In this document: positions 50,159 through 60,257 of the stretch, in pieces
Layout of the letters: every line of letters starts with the position of its first letter
Numbering within the stretch: the stretch's first letter is position 1
Assembly (NCBI GenBank): GCA_048493715.1
Contig: JBGDCZ010000002.1
Span: 28,478 to 92,477, forward strand
Direction: 5' to 3'
DNA from: Arsenophonus sp048493715
GTDB lineage: Bacteria > Pseudomonadota > Gammaproteobacteria > Enterobacterales > Enterobacteriaceae
Length of the DNA: 64,000 nucleotides
Translations under genes and position numbers: made by a program
Notes under the pieces: model-generated
Database searches by the model: none
What the model was told of the DNA's origin: nothing
What the model saw: the letters and a program-made list of their open reading frames with translations, nothing else

Positions 50159-50212
50159 TATTAACCTCAAATAAAGAAGGGAGCCGAAGCTCCCGCATTG
50201 TTATAAGGATAT

Positions 50213-50780
50213 TTAAGGATTGCCAAAAAATTGACCACCCATATGAGGATTAAAACATACATAGGAAAGTAACAAATCAAATCGCATCATCTGTTTATTT
50301 GCATCACCATCAGAATATTTGTGAACGCGAATAGAAAAACCTTCATATGTAGCCACAGCAGAATCAATGCTATGCAATTTTGGCAAAGGTATAGTACCTA
50401 AACCACAGAAAAATTTGTTGTAAAACAAATTTGGCTTCATTTGTTTTTTAGTTGTACCTATATAGAGACCTCATCTCCTATCTTAACTTTACATCAACTG
50501 TATTATATTGACTATTATTTTTTCATCATAAATCGGAACGCCAGACAATTTTACAGTAACATCTCCTGAACCATTTGAGTCAACATCTTCTAATACAGTT
50601 GCTGTAAAATTAATTGCTGTCGATCCATTATATAAAGTTTGTTTACTTTGCTGATTTAACCAATTAATAGAAGTAAATTTTAGCTGATCACCCGCCTTCA
50701 AAAATCCACTCTTGCTAGGTGTTGCAACAGTCAATGTTATCGTAAACTGATATGAATCTTTAAAAGAAATATAATCAATT
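50213..50780 (-). pseudogene. Phage major coat protein, Sf6-like, 5' half missing
   Basis: C-terminal part of an HK97-fold coat protein. The segments DSYQFTITLTVATPSKSGFL, SGDVTVKLSGVPIYD, MKPNLFYNKFFCGLGTIPLP, KLHSIDSAVATYEGFSIRVH and NPHMGGQFFGNP closely resemble the coat of Shigella phage Sf6 (from memory of that family). A frameshift separates the first part from MKPNLF near 50460. The first 200 or so codons are gone: the sequence changes abruptly into the rtxE remnant near 50780. Confidence 0.88.
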
Positions 50781-51986
50781 TTTGTTTTTTGGCTACTGCT
50801 GGGCCCTATTATATAAACGAGTAGAAAAAGAGTATGAAGCTCAAGCAGATAATACCACTTTCCTCACTAAATCAATCACTGGCATTGAAACCGTTAAAAC
50901 AACTGCAACAAAGAATACTTTTTTACAACGTTGGCAAAAAATCTTAAGTCATCAATTACAAAAAAGCCTCCAGGTACCAAAAAAGCAGTATTATAGCAAG
51001 TCAAACTATTAACCTAATTAACAAAATAACCACCGCTATTCTATTATGGTTCGGTGTTAAAGCCGTCATGCAAGGTCAACTTAGTCCAGGAGAACTAATT
51101 GCGTTTAACATGCTTAGTGCCCATGTTAGCCAACCGATTCTTCGACTAGCGCAAGTATGGCAAGATTTTCAACATACCCTTATCGCGTTAAAAAGCGTTG
51201 GTGATATTCTTGATCAACCTACTGAGCATGGTCAAACGGTGAGCGTGAATATCACAGCCATTAGTGGTAATATCGAATTTAATCATATCAGATATCGCTA
51301 TGCCAGCGATGTGTCGGAAGTATTGCAGAACCTATCACTGTCAATTAGAGCCGAACAGTTTATCGGCGTCACCGGCCCTTCAGGATCAGGAAAAAGTACC
51401 TTAACAAAGCTATTACAACGACTATATGTTCCTCAACAGGGTCAAATCACTATCTATGGTGTGGATCTGGCGGTCGCTGATCCGGTTGCTTTACGCCTTA
51501 ATTATGAGCGTGGTACTACAAGAAAGTATTTTATTTGCTGGCTCCATCGCCGATAATATTCGCTTAAGCCAACCAGCAGCTTCCGACGAAGCCATGATCC
51601 ATGGCAGCACAAATAGCAGGTGCATTGGATTTTATTCAACAGCTTCCTAATGGTTTCAATACCCAATTAGCAGAAAGAGGTATGAATTTATAAAGCGGAC
51701 AACGACAACGCATAGCACTTGCCTGTGCACTATTGACACATCAAGCCATTTTAATCCTTGATGAAGCCACTTCTGCGTTAGCTTCTGACTCAGAAGCCTC
51801 CATCATGAAAAATATGCATCATCGTCTGTTGGTCGAACGCTCATTAGTGTTGCCCACCATCTAATAATACCATTCGTCATGCTGATAAAATCTGTGTTAT
51901 TAATGAAGGTCAAGTGGTTGAATTCAATAGCCATGATAAATCTACTTAAACTAAATGGAATTTATGCGCAACTTTGGTATCAATAA
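50780..51986 (+). pseudogene. Type I secretion ABC transporter, RtxE-like, 5' truncated and broken
   Basis: C-terminal part of a second HlyB-family exporter. It begins in the last membrane helices (KRVEKEYEAQADNTTFLTKS), then GELIAFNMLSAHVSQPILRL, Walker A GPSGSGKSTLTKLL, SVVLQESILFAGSIADNIRL and Walker B ILILDEATSAL. Frameshifts lie near 50995, 51500, 51590 and after the Walker B. A TAA replaces a residue in the LSGGQ signature (NL*SGQRQRIAL). About 280 N-terminal residues are missing. Two different ABC exporters flanking an HlyD homologue is the RtxB-RtxD-RtxE arrangement. Confidence 0.88.
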
Positions 51987-52197
51987 ATAGGATCATGGCT
52001 AAAATTAACGCTTAAAATTATTTGCATCGCCAGTAAGATCACATTTTATGCTTTTTTACTGGCTATTGCTAAAAACAGTTAATCCCTAGTATGTTACTTT
52101 ATTGATTATGATACGCTATCTGATGGTAGCGATAGTTATCTTGCTAGGGTATGATTGTGTTAAGTGACTTAGCAAATTTCCTGCAACATTTAAATTT

Positions 52198-52479
52198 ATG
52201 GCAAAAAAGCAGACAGATCGCACAACACTGGATTTATTCACTGATGAACTTAGACCAGGGCGGCCGAAAACCAATCCCTTATCTCGACCCGAACAATTAA
52301 AAATTAATAAACGTAATCAATTAAAACGTGATAAGCGTAAAGGCTTATGCCGTGTCGAATTAAAAATTAATGAGTGTGCTGTTACGGCATTAAATATGCT
52401 GGCGCAAGAACAAAAAATAAGCCGTAGTAAACTGATCGAGCAAATATTACTGACACAATTGGCCAAGAAAAACAGATAA
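52198..52479 (+). CDS. ybfE: LexA-regulated small protein YbfE
   Basis: A 93-residue protein matching E. coli YbfE (97 residues): KQTDRTTLDLFTDELRPGRP, LSRPEQLKINKRNQLKRDK and the C-terminal ISRSKLIEQIL, a ribbon-helix-helix-like end related to CopB-type repressors. In E. coli it is SOS-controlled; I see no good CTG-N10-CAG LexA box here. It resumes the ancestral gene order after the accessory island. No clear ribosome binding site precedes the start. Confidence 0.85.
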   Translation: MAKKQTDRTTLDLFTDELRPGRPKTNPLSRPEQLKINKRNQLKRDKRKGLCRVELKINECAVTALNMLAQEQKISRSKLIEQILLTQLAKKNR

Positions 52480-52664
52480 ATTACCGGGTTATTAGTTTAT
52501 TTTGCTTAAAAAACACAAAATTGACAGAATAATGTCGCTATTTTGGTCAAAATGATGGTCATTTAATTATTCATTAATCAATAGTTATCATCTTTCCTAT
52601 ATTACTGTTGGTAACGATAAGATAACAAAACAACTCAAATTGAATTAAGAGGTTTATTTACTTT

Positions 52665-53189
52665 ATGGCAATCATAGGTATCTTCTTCGGCAGTGATACT
52701 GGCAATACAGAAAATATTGCCAAAATGATCCAAGAAACCCTTGGCGGCGCAGATATAGCTGAAGTTCATGATATTGCTAAAAGCAGTAAAGAGGATATTG
52801 AAGCATTTGATATTTTACTATTCGGTATTCCCACTTGGTATTATGGTGAAGCACAGTGTGATTGGGACGATTTTTTCCCAACTTTGGAAGAAATTGATTT
52901 TAACGGCAAACTGGTAGCTATTTTTGGTTGTGGTGATCAAGAAGATTATGCAGAATATTTCTGTGATGCCATGGGTACGGTTAAAGATATCATTGAACCT
53001 AAGGGCGCTACCATTGTTGGGCACTGGCCAACCGAAGGATACCACTTCGAGGCATCAAAAGGGCTCACTGATGATAAACGTTACTTTATTGGTCTTGCCA
53101 TTGATGAAGACCGGCAACCCGAATTAACCGATGAACGCGTGGAAAGGTGGGTAAAACAAATATCTGATGAGCTCATTTACCAGCTATAA
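52665..53189 (+). CDS. fldA: Flavodoxin 1
   Basis: FMN-binding electron carrier that supplies reductive enzymes such as IspG/IspH and biotin synthase. The phosphate-binding loop is GSDTGNTE at residues 9-16, and the aromatic FMN-contact loops are PTWYYGEAQCDWDD near 56 and GCGDQEDYAEYF near 90. Length is 174 (E. coli 176), a long-chain flavodoxin. It lies just upstream of fur, the conserved fldA-fur pair. Confidence 0.97.
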   Translation: MAIIGIFFGSDTGNTENIAKMIQETLGGADIAEVHDIAKSSKEDIEAFDILLFGIPTWYYGEAQCDWDDFFPTLEEIDFNGKLVAIFGCGDQEDYAEYFCDAMGTVKDIIEPKGATIVGHWPTEGYHFEASKGLTDDKRYFIGLAIDEDRQPELTDERVERWVKQISDELIYQL

Positions 53190-53356
53190 TCGATTGATAA
53201 ATGCCAATGTTTTTTATACATAGTAATTCCTGCAAATTGTGTAATGATATTAAGACGTATATAATTGTAAAATTAGTTTGAAATAAACAGTATGCTACTG
53301 TTAATAGTGTTTTTATATTATTGATTTCACTGCTAATGCAACAAGGTAGGATCCGC

Positions 53357-53824
53357 ATGACCGACAACAATAAAGCATTGAAAAATGTAGGGCTTAAAGT
53401 AACACTTCCACGCTTAAAAATCTTAGAGGTATTACAAGAGCCAGAATGCCATCACGTCAGTGCGGAAGATCTCTATAAAAAACTAATTGATATGGGTGAA
53501 GAGATTGGCCTCGCAACGGTTTATCGTGTCTTAAATCAATTTGATGATGCGGGTATTGTTACTCGCCATAATTTTGAAGGCGGTAAATCGGTTTTTGAAC
53601 TGACACAACAACATCACCATGATCACTTAATTTGCTTAGATTGCGGTAAAGTCATTGAATTCAGCGATGAATCCATTGAGAAGCGACAAAAAAATATTGC
53701 GGAACGCCACGGTATTAAACTCTCTAATCACAGTCTTTATCTATATGGACATTGTTCTAAAAAGGACCGTTGTGATGAAAACGATTTGGGACATCCAGCA
53801 CGCAATAGCAGAGAAGAAAAATAA
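53357..53824 (+). CDS. fur: Ferric uptake regulator Fur
   Basis: Iron-responsive repressor. The start MTDNNKALKNVGLKVTLPRL matches E. coli; an in-frame extension upstream is not used by relatives. The DNA-binding helix is GLATVYRVLNQFDDAGIV; the metal region is HHHHDHLICLDCGKVIEF, with the zinc-binding CxxC and histidines, and a C-terminal CSKKDRC pair. The product has 155 residues against 148. An AGGAT ribosome binding site precedes it. No convincing upstream coupled uof frame was found. Confidence 0.96.
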   Translation: MTDNNKALKNVGLKVTLPRLKILEVLQEPECHHVSAEDLYKKLIDMGEEIGLATVYRVLNQFDDAGIVTRHNFEGGKSVFELTQQHHHDHLICLDCGKVIEFSDESIEKRQKNIAERHGIKLSNHSLYLYGHCSKKDRCDENDLGHPARNSREEK

Positions 53825-53905
53825 CCTAATTTAGCGTTATTTTTGTTATTAATTAGTTAAAATATAAAAGGAGAATAGCGCTCCAGTTTTCTTCTTTTTG
53901 TTTTA

Positions 53906-54788
53906 CTAGACTGTTTTAAATTCTAGCTTGCCGTGCATAGTAAGGCTATGCTGAACAAAATTTGCATGTGCCGCTAGAGCTCCATCTTTTTTGCCAGTTA
54001 TTTGCGGAATAATATTAACTTTTCCAATATGATCAACAGCAAAAAACCTATACATCTTCGGAATAATATCACCATCAACATAGTGGTGAGTAATATTGCC
54101 CTTTACCCTATCCATGTTTTCTAAACTACCATTTTGCTAACAAATCGTGCTGTAAGCCGCGGCAAAGTTGAGTACTACTAAAGCATTCCGCCAGGATAGG
54201 ACACTCTTTGCTAGATACTTTCATGGCGGCATAAGCCGCTAAACCACCACTAATGAGTGACCACTGTTTGAAAAACTATATTCAGCCCATTCCTGATTCA
54301 TTTCAACCAGTTGTTGTAAATTATGCAGTAGTTGAGCAGCTTGCTTATAGCAATCAAGAATACCACCAAACACATTATCAACATTCGCCTGACATTGTTT
54401 AATAAAAGTTTTAATATTCTTTATGTAACGCGGAACTTTACCACTTACACCATGCCCACTAGTTATACCAACAAATACTAAACGAATTTCCCGCTCAACC
54501 TTATTACGAAATATATAAGCCACCAACCAATCCCGTGTTGCTATCTGTCAATAAACCATCTCGGTGATGAAGTTGTATATTAGTCATTTTAGAGATAATG
54601 GTTGCCAATTCACGATCGAGTCCCCACTGAGTCGCGTCTAAAGTAGCAAAGTCACGGCTATAAACAAAATCAACCAACAAAGCATTATGATAACGTTATT
54701 CACTGCTTGCTTTATCTACCGGAAAACTTAATTTTTGACAATTGTGTAGATCTTTATAGTAGTCTATTTTTTGTCAATATGTTGACAT
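53906..54788 (-). pseudogene. Lipase-like alpha/beta hydrolase, effector type, broken
   Basis: About 290 codons from MSTY to the C-terminal KLEFKTV. One base must be restored to read the nucleophile elbow GHSLGGGLAAYAAMKVSS, a class-3 lipase GxSxG motif; the frame now reads GHSLVVV. Upstream are ATLDATQWGLDREL, NTGLVGG and RLVFVGITSGHGVSG; downstream are GNITHHYVDGDIIPK and HSLTMHG, which may hold the catalytic histidine. Two early stops, a frameshift near 54530 and others break it. It lies where E. coli has chiPQ. The combination suggests a secreted lipase or effector family, but the exact family is not identified. Confidence 0.62.
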
Positions 54789-55062
54789 CGCTGTTATGAA
54801 TACTTTTTAGGGGACAAGCTAAATTGACCTTATGTGATATTGTTTGCTAGCTTCCCTGTAAAGACCCTTTTTTTACTGAGTTAAATAAATTGATATGGTC
54901 AGGCATGACATAATATCCTTATTTATATCCAGTTAGTTTAATAATTATATTGGCTATATACAGCTTATCTTGTTTTATCCAAGTAGAAATCAATGACTGA
55001 AAGACATATTTTTCTGCTCACTAAAATATTGGCTTAAACAAGATCGTAAATTTTGTTAATAA
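54789..55062. other. Spacer between the lipase remnant and glnS
   Basis: AT-rich, no recognised gene. It contains the upstream region of the lipase-like remnant and ends at the glnS terminator. Confidence 0.4.
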
Positions 55063-55092
55063 AAAAAGCGTGGTTAATAAGCCAGGCTTTTT
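55063..55092 (-). terminator. Rho-independent terminator of glnS
   Basis: Stem AAAAAGCGTGG / CCAGGCTTTTT with one mismatch and an 8-base loop; on the minus strand it is followed by a T run. It begins 22 bases after the glnS stop. Confidence 0.8.
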
Positions 55093-55114
55093 ATAATGAC
55101 AATCAATTATATTG

Positions 55115-56791
55115 TTAATCTTTATTGGCTATTTTTGCCCAACTATCTCTTAATCCAACCGTGCGATTAAAAACCAAATGTTCAACACTATGATCATGGC
55201 TATCAGCGCAAAAATAACCTTCACGTTCAAACTGATAAGCTTTTCCCGGTTGCGCGTTAACTAAACTTGGCTCAACAACCCCTTGCCGGATCACTAAAGA
55301 ATCTGGATTTATCGTCGCTAAAAAATCCTCTTCTGCAGCAGGATTAGGCACATTGAATAACCGATCATACAACCTGAACTCTGCCGGCACACCATGTAAT
55401 GCACTTACCCAATGGATAACACCTTTTACGTTCCGGCCATCAGCAGGATCTCTGTTTAAGGTATCAGGATCATAACTACAATAAACAGTGGTAATATTGC
55501 CTGCTGCGTCTTTATCAACTCGCTTAGCCTGAACAATATAAGCATTACGTAAACGCACCTCTTTACCCAAAACTAAGCGCTTATATTGCCGATTGGCTTC
55601 TTCACGAAAATCAGCTCGATCGATATAAAGCTCCCGACTAAATGGTACTTGGCGGGTACCCATCTCAGGTTTATTGGGATGATTATACATAGTGAGCGTT
55701 TGTTCATCAGTAGACATATTTTCAATCACTAATTTTATCGGCTCTAATACTGCCATTGTGCGTGGTGCATTTTCATTCAGATCATCACGAATGCATGATT
55801 CCAACGCGGCCATTTCAACGGTGTTATCTTGTTTAGTAACCCCAATACGTCGACAAAACTCTCGAATAGATTGAGCCGTATAACCACGTCGACGTAAACC
55901 TGAAATGGTTGGCATTCTAGGATCATCCCAGTTTTCAACAATATTTTCTGCCACTAACTGATTTAGCTTACGTTTTGACATCACCGTATAAGCAAGATTT
56001 AGACGAGAAAACTCATACTGTCTTGGATGACAATCAATGGTAATATTATCCAATACCCAATCATACAAACGGCGATTATCTTGAAATTCAAGGGTACAAA
56101 GTGAGTGAGTGATCCCCTCTAATGCGTCTGAAATACAATGAGTAAAATCATACATTGGATAAATACACCATTTATTACCTAATTGATGGTGCTCTGCATA
56201 CTTTATGCGATATAGCACTGGATCACGCATAACAATAAAAGGAGATAACATATCGATTTTGGCACGCAAACAGGCTTTACCTTCCTCAAATTCGCCAGCC
56301 CGCATTTTCTCAAATAGCTGCAAATTTTCATCAATACTACGATCGCGATATGGACTATTTTTACCCGGCAGCTTTAAAGTTCCTCGATATTCACGAATAG
56401 CATCTGGACTTAACTCATCAACATAAGCTAATCCTTTTTTAATTAGCTCAATAGCATATTGATAGAGGTTATCAAAATAATCTGAAGAGTATTTAACCTT
56501 ACCACTCCAATTAAAGCCTAACCACTTCACATCGTGCTGAATAGAATTAACATATTCAACATCCTCTTTAACCGGATTAGTATCATCAAAACGCAAATTG
56601 CATTGACCCTGATAATCCTCTGCAATACCAAAATTTAGACAAATTGATTTCGCATGGCCAATATGTAAATAACCATTTGGTTCAGGTGGAAAACGAGTAT
56701 GTATATGAGTATTTTTACCTGTAGCCAAATCTTCATCAATAATCTGGCGAATGAAATTTGTTGGGCGAGTATCTGCCTGATTCATTGTCAT
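55115..56791 (-). CDS. glnS: Glutamine-tRNA ligase
   Basis: Class I aminoacyl-tRNA synthetase that charges tRNA-Gln. The HIGH motif is in PPEPNGYLHIGHAKSICLNFG near residue 40, and the KMSKS-type motif is VMSKRKLNQLV near 270. Tail domains for anticodon recognition are complete. Length is 558 (E. coli 554). It is next to nagE as in E. coli. The cognate tRNA-Gln(UUG) gene is within the window. Confidence 0.97.
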   Translation of the reverse strand: MTMNQADTRPTNFIRQIIDEDLATGKNTHIHTRFPPEPNGYLHIGHAKSICLNFGIAEDYQGQCNLRFDDTNPVKEDVEYVNSIQHDVKWLGFNWSGKVKYSSDYFDNLYQYAIELIKKGLAYVDELSPDAIREYRGTLKLPGKNSPYRDRSIDENLQLFEKMRAGEFEEGKACLRAKIDMLSPFIVMRDPVLYRIKYAEHHQLGNKWCIYPMYDFTHCISDALEGITHSLCTLEFQDNRRLYDWVLDNITIDCHPRQYEFSRLNLAYTVMSKRKLNQLVAENIVENWDDPRMPTISGLRRRGYTAQSIREFCRRIGVTKQDNTVEMAALESCIRDDLNENAPRTMAVLEPIKLVIENMSTDEQTLTMYNHPNKPEMGTRQVPFSRELYIDRADFREEANRQYKRLVLGKEVRLRNAYIVQAKRVDKDAAGNITTVYCSYDPDTLNRDPADGRNVKGVIHWVSALHGVPAEFRLYDRLFNVPNPAAEEDFLATINPDSLVIRQGVVEPSLVNAQPGKAYQFEREGYFCADSHDHSVEHLVFNRTVGLRDSWAKIANKD

Positions 56792-56916
56792 AGTTCCTCA
56801 ATGCAAAAGCATGTTAATAACGTTTTTATCATCTACAATATACGAATTAGAAACAACCGTTTATTAACACATATTATTAAGCTTTATTTAATTAATAAAA
56901 AGCCAATAAAGGAAAA

Positions 56917-56941
56917 ACGGGAAGTTTATAACCCTTCCCGT
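56917..56941 (-). terminator. Rho-independent terminator of nagE
   Basis: A perfect 8-bp stem ACGGGAAG / CTTCCCGT with a 9-base loop; on the minus strand it runs into TTTTT. It lies 38 bases after the last codon of the nagE remnant. Confidence 0.85.
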
Positions 56942-57544
56942 ATTTATTCATTATTAATTATGCATAATAACAAAACCCATTACTTCAATACATCATAAGT
57001 TGGCGTCACTCCAGCAATTACCTCACCGGTTGCTAGTGTTACCAGGCCCTGATAATTATCAATATTACTGATGAAAACTGGGCTTATCATTGATTTAGCA
57101 TGCTGATTTAAGTAATAAAGATCTAATTTCAAGATCGGCTGACCTACCATTACAGCTGAATTTTCTTCAACTAAACACTTACATCCCTGTCCTTTTAATA
57201 TTACCGTATCAATACCCATGTGAACGATCACTTCAACACCTTCCTTGCTCTCAATACAAAAAACATGATTGGTATCAAAAATTTTTACTATCTTACCCGA
57301 CACAGGTGCTAAAACCTCACCATTGGTTGGTTTAACCGCTAAATCATCACCAACAATGTGACTAGCAAAAGCTTCATCAAGCGAGTAAATTTAACCACTA
57401 ACCGGTGCAACCAGCGTTAAAACGGTTTGCCCCTAAAGCTTATTTGGCTTTTACTGCTAACTGTCGATTATCTTTCTCAACAAAATTTGCTGGTGCAACA
57501 ATCTCTTTTAATGCAATCTTTTTCATTGCTTCTGCAATCATCTT

Positions 57545-57562
57545 TGCTCACGTTGCTCACGT
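57545..57562. repeat. 9-bp tandem duplication in nagE
   Basis: Two perfect copies of TGCTCACGT at the EIIB end. On the coding strand each copy supplies a TGA in the EIIB frame. Confidence 0.75.
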
Positions 57563-57964
57563 TCCAACAACAATTTGAACATTATGTTTATTTAACCGAA
57601 TGATCCCTGAGGTGCCCAATTTTTTACTAAGTCATCATTAACAATGTTGGCTGTTTTTACACTGAGACGTAAACGAGTAATAAAAACATCAATTTCTATC
57701 AAATTATCTGTCCCACTAGTTGCAGCAAGATATTGGTATGCTTCGTGGCTAATATCTTTATCACTAATACTGATATCTTTGTCATAATCATTAAAGGTGG
57801 CAGCGTTGTCTATCATTTCACGACCTGGGGTCATTAAATTGAACTTATTAATCACAAAACGAAATATGACATAATATAAACAAAAGAAAATTAATCCCTG
57901 CAAAATCAACATATACCAATTTACTGCGAATGGATTACGACTCTGCAGTAACATATCGACTAAA

Positions 57965-57980
57965 CCAGCACTCCAGCACT
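57965..57980. repeat. 8-bp tandem duplication in nagE
   Basis: Two perfect copies of CCAGCACT. Removing one restores the frame between FSAG and LVDMLLQSRNPFAVN, so the duplication is itself a frameshift mutation. Confidence 0.88.
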
Positions 57981-59107
57981 AAAGCCAAAACCGGAGATCC
58001 AATGCATTACTACCGCAATATAAACAGAAATTCCAGTTAATATGGCATGAATAACATAAAGTACCGGAGCCACAAACATGAATGAAAACTCAAGTGGCTC
58101 GGTAATTCCAGTAAAAAAGGCCGCCAATGTACCAGCCATCATAATACCAGCTACTGTCGCTTTATTTTCAGCATGAGCACAGTGATAGCAGTGATAAATA
58201 GCCAATGTCCCACCAGGTAAACCAAACATCATGATGGAAAAAATCCAGCTTGATAACGCCCGATAATACCTTTTTCTGCCAGACCTGCCGCTAGCGATTT
58301 AGCACCAGCCAAAAGGTTAGGAATATCATTAATACCAGCGACACCAAACCAAAATACAGAGTTTAATGCATGGTGCAATCCACTTGGGATCAACAAACGA
58401 TTAAAGAAAGCATAAATACCAGCGCCTAATGAACCTAAATCCTTAACATTCTCACCAAATAAAACTAATGCATTATAGATTAATGGCCATACATACATCA
58501 GAATGAAAGATAACAAGATCATCAAAAATGAAGTTAAAATCGGTACTAGACTACGGCCACTAAAGAATGAGAATGCTTTCAGCAATTCAACACTGCTATA
58601 ACGATTATAAAGTTCCGCCGCTAACACACCAATTAATATGCCAATAAACTGATTATTGATTTTATTGAATGCTGCTGGAACTTGCTCGATAGCGACGCCC
58701 ATGATAATCGAATAAGCAGCTGGTGAACAAAGGGTGGTTACCACTAAAAAACCGACAAAGCCGGTCAACGCCGCCGAACCATCTTTATCTTTTGATAAAC
58801 CATAAGCAACATCAATTGCAAATAATATTGACATATTATCTATAGTTGCTGCCCCTGATTTAATCAGTAAAGCAGCAATGGCACTATTAGCTCCCCAGCC
58901 ATGAGGATCAATCCAATAACCAATCCCCATTAAAATCGCTGCTGCAGGCAGCACAGTGACAGGCACCATTAGAGCACGGCCTATACGCTGTAAATAACTT
59001 AACACATTCACGAATTTTCCCTTTTATAGTCTCATTACTGAGATCTTATTGCTGAATATTATAAATATTCACTTTTTTGCATATGTTATGATTAAATCAC
59101 TTTGACG

Positions 59108-59200
59108 TAATTATTTCGCATCACAAATTAAATCAGTTAAAGTAATGATAAAGTCTAAATGTAACTTTATTGTTCGATTAAAATAGTAGCGAAATAAAAA
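59108..59200. promoter_or_regulatory. Two NagC-operator-like sites between nagE and nagB
   Basis: TAATTATTTCGCATCACAAA (from 59108) and TTAAAATAGTAGCGAAATAA (from 59178) each contain the TTTCGC / GCGAAA half element typical of NagC operators. They lie in the divergent nagE-nagB gap, about 70 bases apart. In E. coli, NagC binds two sites here and loops the DNA. The match is by eye, so confidence is moderate. The rest of the gap shows no gene. Confidence 0.45.
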
Positions 59201-59357
59201 ACCTTTTTTATTATAAAAAATATCTTATTTTACTAGATTTCAGACGGCAACAAATAGACAATCATCGAGTTATATAATTACAAAGACACACAAAGAATAA
59301 TACCAAATCATTAAAAGATAGCTGATACGAAACAAAATTAAATGAGGTAAAAAAACA

Positions 59358-60164
59358 ATGAGGCTTATTCCTCTAACAACAGCAAAAGATGTAGGTTTGT
59401 TTTCCGCCAATTACATTGCCAACAAAATTAATCAATTCAATCCAACAGGAACACATCCTTTTGTATTAGGACTGCCTACTGGCGGCACACCGCTAGCTAC
59501 CTACCATGAGCTTTTTAAGCTCCATAAAGCAGGTAAAATTAGTTTTAAACATGTGGTTACTTTTAATATGGACGAATACGTCGGCATTCCCAAAAATCAT
59601 CCACAAAGCTATCATACTTTCATGTATGAAAATTTCTTTAATCATATCGATATCGCGGAAAATAATATTAATTTACTCGATGGCAATGCAAAAAATATTG
59701 ACGCTGAATGTAAACGCTATGAAGATAAAATCAAATCTTATGGCAAAATTCACCTATTTATGGGTGGTGTAGGTAGTGATGGCCATATTGCATTCAATGA
59801 ACCCGCTTCATCTCTTTCTTCCAGAACCCGTATCAAAACACTGACCCCGGAAACCCGCCAGGCAAATTCTCGTTTTTTTGATAACGATATTAATCAGGTT
59901 CCTAAACATGTTGTAACTGTTGGTGTAGAAACACTACTTGATGCGGAAGAAATTTTAGTTCTCGCAACCGGTGCAAATAAAGCATTAGCAGTTGAAGCGG
60001 CAGTAGAAGGCCCTATTAATCATATGTGGACTATCAGCTGCCTACAAATGCATCCAAAATCTGCCCTGGTTTGTGACGAACCCGCAACACTTGAGCTAAA
60101 AGTAAAAACCTTAAAATATTTTCGTCAATTAGAATCTGACATCATTAACCAATTCGCTAGTTAA
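59358..60164 (+). CDS. nagB: Glucosamine-6-phosphate deaminase
   Basis: Converts glucosamine 6-phosphate to fructose 6-phosphate and ammonia. The substrate loop GLPTGGTPLATYHEL, NMDEYVGIPKNHPQSYH with the catalytic aspartate, and GGVGSDGHIAFNEPASS with the ring-opening histidine are present. Length is 268 (E. coli 266), enough to include the allosteric site. A GAGG ribosome binding site precedes it. It heads nagBAC. Confidence 0.97.
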   Translation: MRLIPLTTAKDVGLFSANYIANKINQFNPTGTHPFVLGLPTGGTPLATYHELFKLHKAGKISFKHVVTFNMDEYVGIPKNHPQSYHTFMYENFFNHIDIAENNINLLDGNAKNIDAECKRYEDKIKSYGKIHLFMGGVGSDGHIAFNEPASSLSSRTRIKTLTPETRQANSRFFDNDINQVPKHVVTVGVETLLDAEEILVLATGANKALAVEAAVEGPINHMWTISCLQMHPKSALVCDEPATLELKVKTLKYFRQLESDIINQFAS

Positions 60165-60257
60165 GTTAAAATAACGTAATTTAATGCTATCAACTGAAAA
60201 TAATGAATAATTATATATATTATACCAATATTAAATACAAATTAAGAGTAAAATATC

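Larger units (their letters stand above)
41463..50780. mobile_element. Partial P22/Sf6-like prophage remnant inside an rtxBDE-like locus
   Basis: Block between truncated rtxD and truncated rtxE. Read from right to left it carries, in P22-type order, coat, a small protein, gp4, gp10, a virion protein, an ejection protein and a tailspike, all on the minus strand. On the plus strand at the left end are a LuxR-type regulator and a broken membrane gene. Every structural gene except a 60-codon one carries stops or frameshifts. Terminase, portal, scaffold, lysis, integrase and repressor genes are absent, and the coat gene lacks its first half. No attachment repeats were found at the ends. Confidence 0.88.
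56980..59011 (-). pseudogene. nagE: GlcNAc-specific PTS permease EIICBA, broken
   Basis: Remnant of the N-acetylglucosamine phosphotransferase transporter. The EIIC part (MNVLSYLQRIGRALMVPVTV, GLPGGTLAIYHCY, ITEPLEFSFMFVAP) is in two frames. In the EIIB part, DACITRLRL has become DVFITRLRL, removing the phosphocysteine. The EIIA part keeps VEVIVHMGIDTVILKGQG with its histidine. Breaks include a frameshift near 58230, an 8-base duplication at 57965-57980, in-frame stops after the EIIB, and shifts near 57430. The span still fits the family's 650 codons. It diverges from nagB. Confidence 0.95.

Noticed and set aside
41463..50780. attL/attR direct repeats or an integrase for the phage block
   Set aside because: Comparing both borders by eye gave no shared core, and no integrase sequence is present.
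52020..52197. LexA box for ybfE
   Set aside because: No CTG-N10-CAG element with acceptable core was found.
53280..53356. uof-type leader ORF coupled to fur
   Set aside because: A short ATG frame ends in TGA well before fur, and no frame overlaps the fur start in the coupled way.
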